From Liopterus haemorrhoidalis (lineage: Eukaryota; Arthropoda; Insecta; Coleoptera; Dytiscidae), in NCBI GenBank assembly GCA_963971575.1, contig OZ020617.1, forward strand, positions 17,941,403 through 18,005,402: a DNA stretch of 64,000 nucleotides. Reading direction: 5' to 3'. The notes below the pieces were generated by a model, which worked only from the letters and a program-made list of their open reading frames with translations, had not been told where the DNA came from and searched no databases. The position numbers and the translations under genes were made by a program. Shown in pieces: positions 31,766 through 45,100 of this stretch (the stretch's first letter is position 1; each line of letters starts with the position of its first letter).

Positions 31766-32875
31766 AGGGTTTTGTAGGTATGACCAAAAAACCCTTATAC
31801 CGTCTTTTCGTCGTCCGTCTGTCTGTCTGTTCGGTAAAAATTCTAGCCAAACGGCTAAACCTAGAGCGTTGAAATTTGGCATGCTTATAAAACTCTTTGA
31901 CCCGCACAAAGGAAAAATACTAAAACATCTAGAAAACATATCCCCATAAAAATATAAACAAATATGTGCTCATCGAAAAAAATTTTTTTTTTTTAATTCT
32001 GAGTTGAGTTTCAAATGAGACCCCTTAGTACGTGGATTAACGATAAAAAATTTATTTTTGCAAAATAAATGATTTTGATGCGATTTTTTCGAAATTGTGC
32101 AAAAAAAATTTTGTCCCACACCCTGTAGCCCAGATGGTTTAAACTAAAAATCTGAAAAAATTCTAAGTAATTTACATTGGCGTGAACCGAAATAGTACAA
32201 CAGGAATTTTTGATCAGATTATGCTTTCGGAAAATAACGCATTTTTTGTGTTTTTTTGTTGACGATGTACAAAAGTTATAGTTATGTAACACACTATACT
32301 GGAAGGCGTATCCTGATCTAATAGTTAGCTTGCTCGCTTGCTAGTCAGCAAACTAGGGTTCGCTCCCGGGTAGAGGAGACAATTTTATTTTTATTTTTTT
32401 CCATTTTTATTTTGTTTAAATTATTTTTTCCAAATTCTAATTATATTTCGGCAAATTTTGCATTTAATTTTTAAGAGCGTGAATTTAATAACCACTTGGA
32501 ATTGTTGGAATTATATTTTCATTCTATGTGTCATGTATACGAAACCAGAGGGGCGAAGCATATGACTTAAAACAACCAATGGAAGCCATAGGCGCTATTT
32601 TCAAAATCTTAAAGAACCGTGCTATATAAAAAAATACTGCACATATTTAGAAACCTAAATAATGGTATTAGGTATTCGAATTAAAATTAAAAAATATTTT
32701 AACATAAAATTTATTTTTAAAGTTCTTAGATTAACAGACGATAAATTATTTTAAAAATATTGTTCATTTTGCAGTGATTACTACAAAGTAAAGTTTGTCC
32801 TACACACTTAGCCGCCTTCAATTATTATATTCCTGCGAAACCCTGCAATATGTGAAAATTCACTTTTCACATCAA
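31766..32875 (+). mobile_element. HINE-A full-length copy, variant 3' end
   Basis: A copy of about 1.11 kb with 5' AGGGTTTTGTAGGTATGACC, a short CTGT run (31817-31830), all middle blocks, tRNA-like slot at 32302-32378 and the AGAGGGGCGAAGC block. The 3' variant with AACAGACGATAAA is shared with 20280-20460, and the terminal hairpin is partly decayed (TGTGAAAATTCAC). Confidence 0.85.
32302..32378 (+). other. tRNA-like module inside HINE-A, type 3
   Basis: A-box-like TGATCTAATAGTTAG, a hairpin-forming TTGC-TAGTCA-GCAA segment in the anticodon-arm position and B-box-like GGGTTCGCTCC. It differs from the Glu-like and type-2 modules while the flanking HINE-A blocks are conserved. Confidence 0.5.
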
Positions 32876-33862
32876 TTTTTTTCATTCATGAAATTACTGA
32901 ACTCGTCTGCGGCTTAGGCGATGAAACTTACCATTCCTGAAAAAAGTATTGCTTTGTTGCAAAAATTACTGTTATGTCAGTACAAATACAAACAAAATAA
33001 ATTTTCGGTAAATAAATTTTCATTCAGGAATGGGATTCCATATATTTCAATAATAAAGGTGACCAGTTTTTTTGATAATATTATGATAATATCTTTTAAA
33101 AATTGGCAGATCATTGCAGGTCTCCTCTTTGATTAGGGTCCCGGGCCTGTGGCCCTCTAGCCCCTGCCTTGTTACGGCTCTGGCTGAAAATCAAACATGC
33201 AAAAAAAGAGCCAAAGGTAAAAAGCTCAATTCTTGTTTCATTGAATGTGCGTTCATGTTTGCAAATCACATTGATGAGTGTGAGGCATAAAACCTCATCA
33301 AGTCAATTGCAGTATGTCGTTTGTAAACATAGATTATTTAATTAGAGACATGTGCAAGACATGTTAGTCATACGAATAAAAACAATTTTATTCGTGAGTG
33401 CTAACATACAATTGACTTAACTAATTTTTACACATATGCATTCACAGCTGTTAATTTGATTATTTCATTATTTTATTAAATAAATCTTTATTAATGACTA
33501 GTTGATCAACCCATACTTGGTACCAAGGATTGAGAACGGAACGAAAGCAAAAATGAAATAGCAATATTATACGAAATTTTTTAAAGAACGGAAATGAAAA
33601 CACGATATTGGGATTTGTTTTGTTCAAAAAGGAAAACGAAATTATTGAATAATGATACCGGTTTCTTATTTAACCGGTTTTACTTAATGTTCTTCTGTTT
33701 ACAATATGATTAATCTGGCCAGTGACGCCATATGCGCAGAAACGAATTCGCTACGCAACGGAAGTAGAACAGTCTGCAAGTCGTATTTTTATTGGTTTGA
33801 GGTCATTACGTGGCGATTTACTATCACATCACTGTCCAGTTGTGGTTAGGGATGTTCTGATC
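32876..33862. other. No confident feature
   Basis: A CAGAGCCG-type end (inverse, CTTGTTACGGCTCTG) at about 33169-33183 lacks a found partner. A 74-codon frame at 33722-33946 spans the start of the next hAT relic and is not credible. Otherwise featureless. Confidence 0.4.
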
Positions 33863-34960
33863 AGTGGCGTATCTAGAACTTTTGCCGCCCGGGGCGGTCT
33901 CCAATTTGCCGCCCTTTCTAAGTCAATGAAATGGTGGTTTTTATAAATTAATAAACATAAATAAGTAATTGTAATTGAGACAAACTATAGATGGGGAACT
34001 TTTTTACCATTGGATGCCATATTTAAATTAGGCAGTAATAAAGGAGGCCGCATAAGTTGATATACCTATAAATGCAACTTTTATAAAAATACAAGATACT
34101 TTTTTAAAGGCCACAAGAAACTTACGGAGGCCGCAGGTTCCCCACCTATGAGACAAATCATATACCTAATTTACAAAAAAAAAAATACCATTAAATATTT
34201 TTTATTTTATATTTATAAATAAATAATTTCATTACTTTTGGATAAACAAACAAATTGTACACATATGTGTATGTAAACATATTTATATATTTACTCTTCT
34301 AACTTTCATAGTAGAAAAATCGTGTATAATGCTTTCAAAATTTATATTATTTGTAATTTCTTGTTGTATGGACAATATTGCAATATTTTGTAGTCTTAAA
34401 TCATTGTGGAACGAAGATAATTTTTTATAAACTTCAATTTGGAGAAGCTCCTTTCGCAACTAGCGACACTGATAGCAATTGGTAAAAAAAATTCTTAGCA
34501 AAATTACAATGTTGGGTACAGAATTTTCCAATCTATACTGCTGAATAAATTTTAGTAGATCAAGAGGGCATTCCCGCCCGTTTTTCCAACGTTTTGCCTC
34601 TTCTTGTAGTGCAGGTACAGCCATATAAACCTGGATCCTTTTTCTTTCAATATGGAACTGTTCTTTATCAATGTCAATAAAGTCATTTATTTGACATTCA
34701 AATTATTCATTTAGTAGGTTACATGGTTATTATACACGAATATTTTCTTGCAAGGACCTGCAACTGATCAAAGCGTTCTTTTATTTCCTTTATAATTCTA
34801 TCTATAGATAAAAACATTTCTCTTCGTACTTCTTGTTCTAAGGATAGCCCCACGTCTCGCGAATTTTCCCCACTCATATTTTTTCTCCTTCTAACTCGAC
34901 GACGGCACCATTGATGTTTGTATCCGAGCAAAATTGTTAGAGATAATATTTTCTACCCTA
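33863..34960 (-). mobile_element. hAT relic with minus-strand transposase
   Basis: A terminus CAGTGGCGTATCTAGAAC at 33863, followed by GCCGCCCGGGGCGG, is the 3' end of a minus-strand transposase remnant. Frame pieces in order are at 34931-34719 (GLSLEQEVRREMFLSIDRII then KEIKERFDQLQVLARK) and about 34500-34310 (LPIAISVASCERSFSKLKFI, KNYLRS, then after a frameshift LQNIAILSIQQEITNN). SCERSFSKLK..KNYLRS is the hAT dimerisation signature, ZMYM1-like. The opposite terminus is not identified. Confidence 0.75.
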
Positions 34961-35059
34961 CATTGACTTGACGACGAGGAAAAATTATCGAAATCATATA
35001 GTAATTCATAATTCGTGGAAATCGAATAGTAAATTTATGAAGTGAACAAGTTGTTTTTT

Positions 35060-35585
35060 ACAACTATAACTAAATACTATTGATACTATTCCGATACTAT
35101 TGATACGATACCAGTATCGATATTTTTCATTCAATATCGCGATTTTAATATCGATACTAATACTTTATTAATATCAGTACATTTGACCCAGTATCGTATT
35201 GTTTCTTTTTCTTTTTGTTAAAACAATATCGTAAAATTTGTATTTATACACATATATATATTTCTTTAATTAATTTTTTTCAATGAGAAACAATAAAAAT
35301 TGTGCTCTTGTAAAAATTTGTAGCACGAGGTACGCAATCACAATGGCGCAGGACATAGTACGCCAAAAAAACATGCGTTGAACGGTTTAGAAGTTGCTGG
35401 CGTTTGGCGTATTTTTCCTCTACGTTTGAGGTTATGAAATGTTTTAAATTTTTGTATTTTAATTAAAAATGTCACCACCAAAAAGCAAAGTGTGGACCTA
35501 TTTTACCAAGATAGACCAAAGAATTTTCTCGGTGCTTGCAATGAAGAAGAGTGGAGTGTTTAATTATATTTTAACAGACCTATAG
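35060..35585 (+). pseudogene. 5' end of a ZBED-type hAT transposon
   Basis: Dense direct and inverted GTATCGAT/ATCGATAC motifs (35060-35210) are typical hAT subterminal repeats. About 260 bp downstream an ATG at 35469 starts MSPPKSKVWTYFTKID, which matches the start of BED zinc fingers (KS.VW.YF.K). The zinc ligands are not preserved because the frame ends after about 38 codons, where the mariner relic begins. Confidence 0.6.
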
Positions 35586-35589
35586 GCTT

Positions 35590-35998
35590 CAGCAAGAGTT
35601 CATATACACACCAGTTTTGCAAAGATCGGAAATCCCTTCGTAAAATGTTTATTATCTATCATCGTTTTCCCAAAAAAACCTTTTGAGACCTTGACAAAAC
35701 ACTGTCTCTGTAGGCCTGCTGAAGTTTTGCAAAAGTTACCATTGCACTGTGCCCAAGTCTGAAGCAAAACCTCATAGCACACCGTTACTCGAAATGAATG
35801 TCACTCATTTTTAGAACGCACTAGAAAAAACTGTTTCACGAAAAAAATCGATTCGGATAAAAAAATTACTCTAGCGAGTTCAAACTCGTACCGAAGGCGT
35901 ATCACATGTTCACCTGCTGCCCCTCCAAGTGCCGCGTCCCAAATGTTGCCAGATCAAACGCTATGTTGCCAGTCCGGTTACTTAATTTTCACACCTGG
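35590..35998 (-). pseudogene. mariner relic (same family as 29006-30438)
   Basis: Inverse orientation. The TIR CCGGTTACTTAATTTTCACA sits at the right end (about 35973-35998), then the upstream leader and transposase N-terminus (EC-type start FEQRCAMRFCFRLGHSAM-like with MVTFAKLQQAYRDSV) disrupted by frameshifts. The C-terminal two thirds are missing. It lies directly before coactosin exon 36119. Confidence 0.75.
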
Positions 35999-36061
35999 TA
36001 CTTATTTCTGTCTACAGTCAACTAGTTTTTTTAAATACTCACTATTATTTAGTACTAATTT

Positions 36062-36092
<31 letters not shown>

Positions 36093-36118
36093 TTTATTTA
36101 TTTATTTTTTTGTTGCAG

Positions 36119-39100
36119 GTCGCCATGACAACAAGCATGGACACTGACACCATAAGAGAAGCCTACGATGATGTCCGCCAAGATGGTTCAGACACACTTT
36201 GGTAAATATTACCATGTTTTTACGAAAAATACAATTATCTAATATTTTTTGATTATTAGGGCTGTGTTCAAATTTGAGGGTCCAAGAATTATCTGCTCCG
36301 CTAAAGGCGCTGACTTCTCAGAATTCAGAGATCACTTTTCTGAAAATGAGAGAGCTTTTGGGTACATACGTGTCCAGTGCGGAGATGAGATGTCCAAACG
36401 CCAGAAGTTCCTGTTTTTAACTTGGGTTGGACCAAGTGTTAGTGTTATTCAGAGAGCCAAAATGTCTACTGATAAATCACTTATTAAGGATGTCATAAAG
36501 GTATATAATATGATCTTCTTTGATTGCACATTAAAAAACATTATAAGTTGTAACATGATTTAATAAAATTGTTCTGAAGTGTGAATTAACACACACTTCA
36601 AGATTTCGTAGGTATATGGTAAATAACCAGACGCGTATCCAGAAATATTTATTAAAATCTATACTAATATAAATGATTCATTTGCGTGTACGTATTGTTA
36701 TGTACTTTTTTTTTTATACAAGTGGTATTCTATCACAAATCATGATAATATACGAGGAATGTTTCCTAAATTCTGGGAATTGTGCTATAATTAAATTACG
36801 CAGAACTTATAGGCAATGTAATTGGTGCCAGACAAGTCTTGACATGTTTATGCAACTATCTAGTGCAATATTGTTCAGTCTGATTTAGGTGTTCGACTGA
36901 TATAGATGCGTTTTCATAGCACTGTTTTTGTAACCACGGAAGACGCAGCAAAATCTCAAAGAGCAATAATTTTCTTTCTGTGGAAAGAAGGTGTGAAAAC
37001 ATCAGAAATTATTCAGCGTCTGCAAGGAGTATTTGGTGAGTCTGCAGAATCCAAAAGTACTATTCATCGGTGGATCGATCGTTTTAAAACCGGTAGAATA
37101 TCACTAGAAGACGATCCACGCAGTGGGGGCCCAAGCACGTCGGTAAGTGAAAGAAACATTAATGCCGTCGAAGACCTATTGAAAGAGGCCAGGTGAATGA
37201 CTATTCGTCAAATTAGTGTGGGCCTAGGGATAGGTACACGACAAGTTCATGACATCTTGCATGTTTTATTGGGCGTTAGCAAGGTTTCGCCGCGCTGGGT
37301 GCCAAGGCTGTTGGGACCAGAACAGAAACTTAATTAAAAGTTCTTTGAGGACGGCTTAAAAAAAATAGTTTATCGTTGGAATAAATGCATTCAGTTAAAT
37401 GGAGATTATGTTGAAAAACTACATTGTAATATTGACGAAAATTAACAAAATAATAAAAATTATAGCTAAATTCCCAGAACTTTGGAAACATCCCTCGTAC
37501 AACATGATGTACACATATACAATATATACAACTTGTTTCTTTTTTAGTATATCAATGTAGCGGTCACAATCCTAGGCCGCGTCTTCTAGCCAACTTTTTC
37601 TACTCGATTTTCCGCTTCTTCTTTATCTTCTACCTCTTCTAATCGTTCCTCTGCTACTTCTACTTCTTCTTCATCTTTTACCTCTTGAACCCTACCGAAG
37701 TCTGCTGTGTTGATAACAAGTCAAAATTATGGATAACAAAAAAATCAATATCTTCTAAAAATGTTATTCCCTGCTTGTGCTAAATAAGAATTAGGATTAT
37801 ATCGTCTATTTATTGTTTTTGGTTCCCTATCTCTTGTTTTTGCAAATACCATAACTGGGTGATCTATTTATAAAATTGACAATTTTAAAACCCTAAAACC
37901 AAAAGTCTTAATAACGTCACTCATGTTTCTGTCTGTCTGTACGGTAGAAATTGTAGCCAAACGGCTGAACATAATATGTTGAAATTTGGCATACTTATGC
38001 AAATTTCACCCACATATCGGAAAAATATTGAGAGTTTAAGAAGACGTCACAAGATAAATATAAACAAATATGTGTTTAATGAAAAAATAAATATTTTTTA
38101 TATATTTTGAGTGGAGTATCACATGAAACCTCTTAATGCGTGGATAAACAAACAAATTTTTACTTTTGAAAAATCAATTTTTTGTTGGATTTTTGCGCTA
38201 AAAATACATTCATAATGAACATTGATGGAAATCGGAATAGTTCTCCACCCTACATCCCGAAAGGGTTCATCTATAAACCTGAATCTTTTAAAATGTCTTT
38301 ATTTTAATACGATTTTTGCTAAAAATGTGCTAAATATAGATTACTGTTATGAGTCATTAATCACTTCTTATTTTTAAGACCATAAAAAGTAGCTTTTCCC
38401 AAAAATTTTGTTAGGTAAAGGTTCATTTACATTTAGATACAAGTATGAGGACTTGTATGAGATACAAGTATGAGCTCATACAAGTATGATCATACAAGTC
38501 AACATACACATGTCAATATACAAGTCTAAAATCGTGTCATTTTTGTGCTCTGTTTACATTTGCATACACGCATACAGTCGCAAAAAATGTCTAGTGATGA
38601 CGAGGAGAATTTTTTGTATTTAAGTACATGTGCATTCAATCATTCACACCTCATCCAGGTGTAGGAGCTCGCCCCCTGGCATCGGCGATTAGCCTCGTTG
38701 CAGAAATAGGCCGATGTAAAATAAATAAAATTAAAAAAAAGTGCATGTGCAGAAGCGTAGCTGGTGGCAGCGATATTTTTTATCTCGACGAGAAACCCAT
38801 GGGGCCTACTCAATGTTGATTAAGGAACTGACTTTAGAAGATGGTTCATGCTTCAGAAATTCAGAAATTATGTGAGAATGAGTGTCGCTGATTTTTGAAC
38901 TCACGTTGGTGGATCCATTATTTACTAAAAGTGATGCAAGATTTCGAGAAGCTATATCACCTGCAGATCAACTGGCTGTTACATTGCGGTTCTTGGCAAC
39001 TGGTGACTCATTTGCATCACTGATGTACGCACCTAGGATTTCTACTTTAGATAGCTCTCGACTATACTGACTTTTATGTTGTGTCATTTAGTCTATACGT

Positions 39101-42100
39101 CTTTAGTCATGCAACTTAACACCTCAGAAATGTTATCATAAATATCTTTTCTTTGGTTAAAATCTTTATACTCCTTCAACTTTACATCCCAGATATTACT
39201 GGCTATGATTTTTCCAATTAATAACAGAGTTTTATCCTCATTCCACAAAGACATATTTAACTTGTAAAAAAAAAACTATTGAAAATAATCAAATGTAAGG
39301 TGACCATTTTTTGTCAAATATAAAACCAGGACATTTAAATAGCCCAAGTAAAGGCGCGTGCAATAGGAGAGGGGTCCTTGAGTCCTGACCCTCCCCCCCC
39401 CCCCAGGAACTAAAAAATCATACACTTAATAAAAACTAAGCTACTGAAAATAAAATGATCTCTTTTGTTGATAAAAAACAAATCATAGTCAAAATGTAAT
39501 TAACATATAAGACCACCCCTCCCCGTAAAGAGGCAATAATAAATTTTATATTATTTATCGGATATTTTTTAGAAATAGACCCCCTCTCAGTTAATTTTTC
39601 TGGGAACGCGCCTGCTCAGTAAGCATGAAGAAAAGTGGCTATCCTAGAATATATATTAAAAAAATATTGCAGAGTAAGCTTAGTTTTTTTGCCTTTAAGT
39701 GAAAAAATAAAATGTACTTGTTTTATTTATATTGTAGATTAAGAAAGTAATTTTGAAAAGGCCGCTACACTGCTGAGCCGTATTTTGTGTTTAAATTTAC
39801 GCGCGTACTGAAAGATGCAACGATTACTCGATTTTTTGAAAAATTTAAAAATTTTGATTTTGTGTCCCTAAACTGTACTGGTTAATTAACAGTACAGTAC
39901 TGGTAAAACCAGTACGAATGGTCACCTTATCAAATGTGAGATATGTTTTAAAACATAACCTAACTTTCCCCCAGGTTTTCAGCTCATACAAGTCAAGTAT
40001 ATGCAAAAGTCTGCTCATACAGAAAATATGAGCAATGGATCTGACAAATTATACAAATTGTATGAGCTCATGTATGAGGTGATGTATCACGACAAGTCAA
40101 TTTTACTTGTATCTCATACAAGTCCTCATACTTGTATCTAAAAGTAAATGAGCCTTAAGGATATAAAAAGTTTAGGCCATTGAAAAAAGAAAAAAAGCTC
40201 TATAATATTGTGTTAAATATGTGTAGTGTAATTTGACAAATAGTCATTACATGCCGTACCTCATGCAAAAAAAAAAAAAAAAAATTGATACCCCTATAGA
40301 ACAATATTGTTATTAAAGTCTTTTTATTAAGGAAATAATCAAGATGAACACAAATCTTTAAATACAATTTACAGTAATATTATTAAAAGTTGAAAGATGA
40401 TAGAAAGGTAAAATAGTAAAATAGAAAAAATAACACAGCAAAACAACGCTAACAATCAACAAAGCAAACATAACACAAGAAAGCTTAGCAAAATGTAAAG
40501 TAAGCTACTCGTAATACTCAATGACGGACTAGAAAAAACAAGGCCCTAGGCAAGGTTTTCATTGCGGGCCCTACTAGTTAAAGAAATCATAAAATAATGG
40601 AAAAAAAGTATAATAAAACCGTCTTATGGACCCCAAAAAAATACGGGCCCTAGGCAGTTGCCTAGTCTGCCTAGGCCAAAGTCCGCCCCTGGTAATTCTC
40701 TTAAGGGGAGTATACTCGTAATACTCCAAATCTCTCTTCCCAGGGCCGCCCCTAGGCGAGGGCAAGTGGGGCACCTGCCCCAGGCCCCGCGCCTTTAAGG
40801 GCCCCGTGCTTCGACCGTCAAGTAAGAAAATAATAAAATACATTAAAAATATTATTCCAAATTTTATAAATAGTTGGATAAAATTTATATTTTCATATAA
40901 TATTAGTATGTATACTTTGTTAATAGTTAATAGTATTAAAGAAAATATCGTTATTCAATATATATATATATATAGATGGGGCCCCGCAAATCCAGTTTCG
41001 GGGCCTCGCAATTCTAGTTTTGCCCCAGGCCCCGCAAATGCTAGGGGCGGCCCTGCCTCTTCCGTTTCCGCTTGGTTTCATAACAGGTATAGAGCACGCT
41101 GTGTCTATTTATATGACGTCAATGGGATTTTTTGATTATACCTACGCAATCCTAATCATAGTGAATGAAGTTATTTTACCCTTCTGTTTTCTGCACTCTT
41201 GCATTCAGCAGCACCTGCTATTTGCCATTTGCTCCATAAAAAATTACTGTTTGTCTGGAACCGACGTTTTGCACCTGCTGCTACAAAACATGTTGCATAA
41301 AAACTAACAAAAATCTAAAAGCTGACGTCAGGTATGACATCTGGATCAAGATTATTTTTCACATTTGTAGCATTTAATAAATATGACCTTTTTTTGGTGC
41401 CAATGGAAAAAATCGAGATTTGATCCATATTTGGTTGTGTTTCTCTTATTTAACACATTATGTATTAATTATGCAGAGCAGTATAATTACACGTAATGAG
41501 TGGATTTCTTTAGCAAGGTTATACATGCTATGGTACTTGTGAATGAACAACTGAGCAGGTAATTAATTGCTTTACGTTACGTTAAGTTACCACCTCATTA
41601 GTGGTTAATTGATTTTAAGTTCATTAAAATGTTGTGTTTTGTTATTTAATATCTAGAGCAAGTTGCTTAACACATTTAATCTAATATGGTGGTTCTCCAG
41701 TTGTAAAATCAGCAGAGGGTGTACTTCTGTACATCGTAAAATATACTATACTATTTTATAAATATAGGCCATCTATTCCCTATATGGCCTACAAAACTTT
41801 AAATGGGGGAGGGGTCAATAAACTCACAGAAACATCGTTTATACCAGCGGTGTTCACTAATTTTTCCACGCGATCTACAAAATACTAAACTTAACCGCGA
41901 TCTACCCTAATACCCTTTTCACACTAGATCTTTAAGACGAGTGAACTTAAAGTTCACCGATGTTTAAGATCGGTATGCTTTCACACTTGATGTTTAAATC
42001 TCTGGTGCTGTCATCAGCTACAGTAATTTTGTCCTTAAGTTACCGTCATGAAATTACCGGTTTTGAACTGTCTGCGCAGACGCACATTTTGAATTATTAT

Positions 42101-45100
42101 AAACAAATAAGGATTTTTCATTTCATTCTACAATAAAGACACTACAATAAAGAATATATTACACCTGTATTAACATGTAAGTCGATACATTTTATCTCAA
42201 TTATTGTAGCTCTGTATTTTATTAAACACATTATTAAAATAAATAATTTTATTATAACAATAAGTATAAACTTCTTATAACGTCGATATAATACAGTATT
42301 CTTGATTATGATAATATAAAATGTTGACAGCACAAATTCAAGGAGTATTTTTTTTAATAGAAATTAAGTTGCAATGCGTACGAAGTTTAAGACGCAGATC
42401 TCTGTCTTAAACATCGGTCGTGTTTAGACGAGGCCGTACGGTTTCACATTAGCGTTTAAAGATCCATTCACTTTAACATCCGATCTTAAAGATCTAGTGT
42501 GAAAAGGGTGTAACCCTAACAGAAGGTGCGTTTGGCATAACTGTGCAGTGTTAACTCTAGGTGCGTTCGGCATAAGCTAATAATCTACATATTCTGCATA
42601 ATTTACACAAGAAGCGTTCGTCATAAAGTTTCTGTGTGCTTTGTGCTGCACGATGATCGTTCTGCATATACTGTGCAGTGCAGTTTGTGTTGCACAATCG
42701 TCACAAGTTCAGTTCGTGTGGCAGTCTGTGCAATGGTGTTTTTCGCGGTAAAAATACAAAGTTATTATTTCAACAAAACAATATGAGTGAAAACAATCAA
42801 GATATCATTATTTATGCCTGCAGTATTTGCAAAATAAATAGTATAGACATGAACTTCATGATGGAACATGTGAATACACTCAAAAAGACTTAAAATTTTC
42901 TGGATACAAGCGGAAATGTATTTTAAATTGATTTGTAGTCATGTTTGAAACAGTACTCTCTGCATATTCAAACATTTTTTCCAAAATATTTTCTGGTTTG
43001 GAAAATTTTTCTGAATTGTCTTCCTCACCAAATAAAATTTCTTTTATATTACTTAAAAGCATCGCAAAACCTTCATGCGCTATTTATATATTATCGTAGA
43101 AAACAATTAGCAGGAGACAGACTTGATATAATCACACACATATAATTCATTTGTATAAAAAAAAAGGTTAGAATAATAGTTTGAATAACTGCACAATCTG
43201 AACAAAGCGTTCGACTTTAACTTTCTTGCACAGTCTGTACAGTGGTCACGTGACAAAAAACTTGCACGACACAGAGTTAACACTGCATAGTTATGCCGAA
43301 CGGACCTTCTGTATCGTGCAAGTTTTTTTGTCACGTGACCACTGTGCACACTGTGCAAGAAAGTCAAAGACGAACGCTTTGTTCAGATTGTGCAGTTATT
43401 CTAACCTTTTTGTTGTAAGCAAATAAGTTATGTTTGTTTGATTACATGCTTTGTACGATAATATAAAAATGACTCATGAAGGTTTTGGGGTGCTTTTAAG
43501 TAATATAAAAGAAATTTTATTTGATGAGGAAGACATTCAGTAGATTTCCCAAACCAGAAAATATTTTGGAAAAAGTGTTTGAATATGCAGAGAGACTACA
43601 AATCAATTTAAAGCACATTTCCGCTTGTATCCAGAAAATTTGGAGTCTTTTTGAGTGTATTTGCATGTTTCATCATAAGGTTCGTGCAGCACAAAGCACA
43701 CAAAAACTTTATGCCGAACGTTTCTTGTGTAAATTATGCAGAATGTGTATATTATTAGCTTATGCCGAACGTACCTAGAGTGTATTGACATTCTGACTGT
43801 TCAAAACTCGTTGCGCCTAGAATTTTTGAAACTAGTTCGCATATTTTCCGGAATTCATGGAAGCTTGTTTAATGCCTCTGTCGTATTTAATATATTTTTA
43901 ATGCATTGTTTTTTTTTTTTTATGTTTTTCGCTGGCGCTCGACTTTAACCCTGTCATGCGCCGCGTACACGTATGTGGACACTTACAATTTTCAGTATTA
44001 TTCTAATATCTATACTTGAAATGAGTATCTAAGTGAACACAGTCCACGTTTGTGTACTTAAGTTTACCATAAATGATCACAGATGGCAATAGCTATATAG
44101 TATTTTCAAAAAAAAAATATTTGAATAATGCTGCACGATGTAAAAGTTCGAGTTGTACGAAGCGAACGAGATATATTTGCAAAAGATGCGAAATATATCT
44201 GTGCCCTGAATGTTTTGAGTCATATCACACCTAAAATAAGTAAAACGTGTTATATTTCAGTAATTAGTTTGTAAAATAAATTTTGTTCCAATATAATGTG
44301 ATTGATTTTTTTAAACCTTATGCACTTTGTCCACATATTTGGACAATTCTTTTTTTATTAAAAAAAAGAATATTTCAATGTACTTTTTTCAAAATTTATG
44401 TTCTTTTGCCTAATTTATACCAAATTTCTTATAATATATTTTTTTCATACGATAAAACTAAAATCTAAAAAGTTGCGCATGAGAGGGTTTAATCATTAAG
44501 CGATCGACCTTATGAGCACCATTGGTTTACGCTATTCATTCGAAACAAAGAAGAATGTATACGCCTTATGGCGCGTTTACATTAGGGTAGTAAACGAGCT
44601 ATAAATGTATGGTGACTATTATAGTGACTAATATAGCCACTATCCTAATGTAAACGCTTGAGATTCAACTGGTGCTAGTACTCGCGCTAGTAGTTTGGAT
44701 AGGATAATGGTTTGGTAGTTAAGATAGTCACTAGCTCACTATCCTACCCCCACTACTAAATTTTTCATTGTTCAGAGTTCTCTCGTGTGCGTTAAGGTGC
44801 CTACAGACGGCGTGGCAAGTCACGGACAAGTTACCTATGTTTATACTTTTCTAGCTCCGCGGATGGTGTGATTGAAGGGGCAACAAGTCACAAGTCACAG
44901 CCAGCGTAGGCTGGGCTTGCCGCTGGCCGACGTTCGCTTCCGCGGCGGTATTCTATCACAAGTCAAAGGAGTTTGACCAACATCGGTGCAGACTTGTTCA
45001 AGTATCTAGATATAAATAAGATACTTTTTGAAATATGTATCTGTATCTAGATATTTAATCTTAGTATCTTATATCTGTATTTCAGATACTTTGATCGTTA

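Larger units (their letters stand above)
38419..40155. mobile_element. PIF/Harbinger element with nested MITEs
   Basis: A 1737-bp element. TIRs of about 50 bp (CATTTACATTTAGATACAAG, TATGAGGACTTGTATGAGAT) are flanked by the 3-bp duplication TAA (38416-38418, 40156-40158), which is diagnostic of PIF/Harbinger. The interior keeps pieces of both typical genes: a HARBI1-like transposase on plus and a MADF/Myb-like protein on minus. A 633-bp hAT-type MITE (39297-39929) sits inside. Confidence 0.9.
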
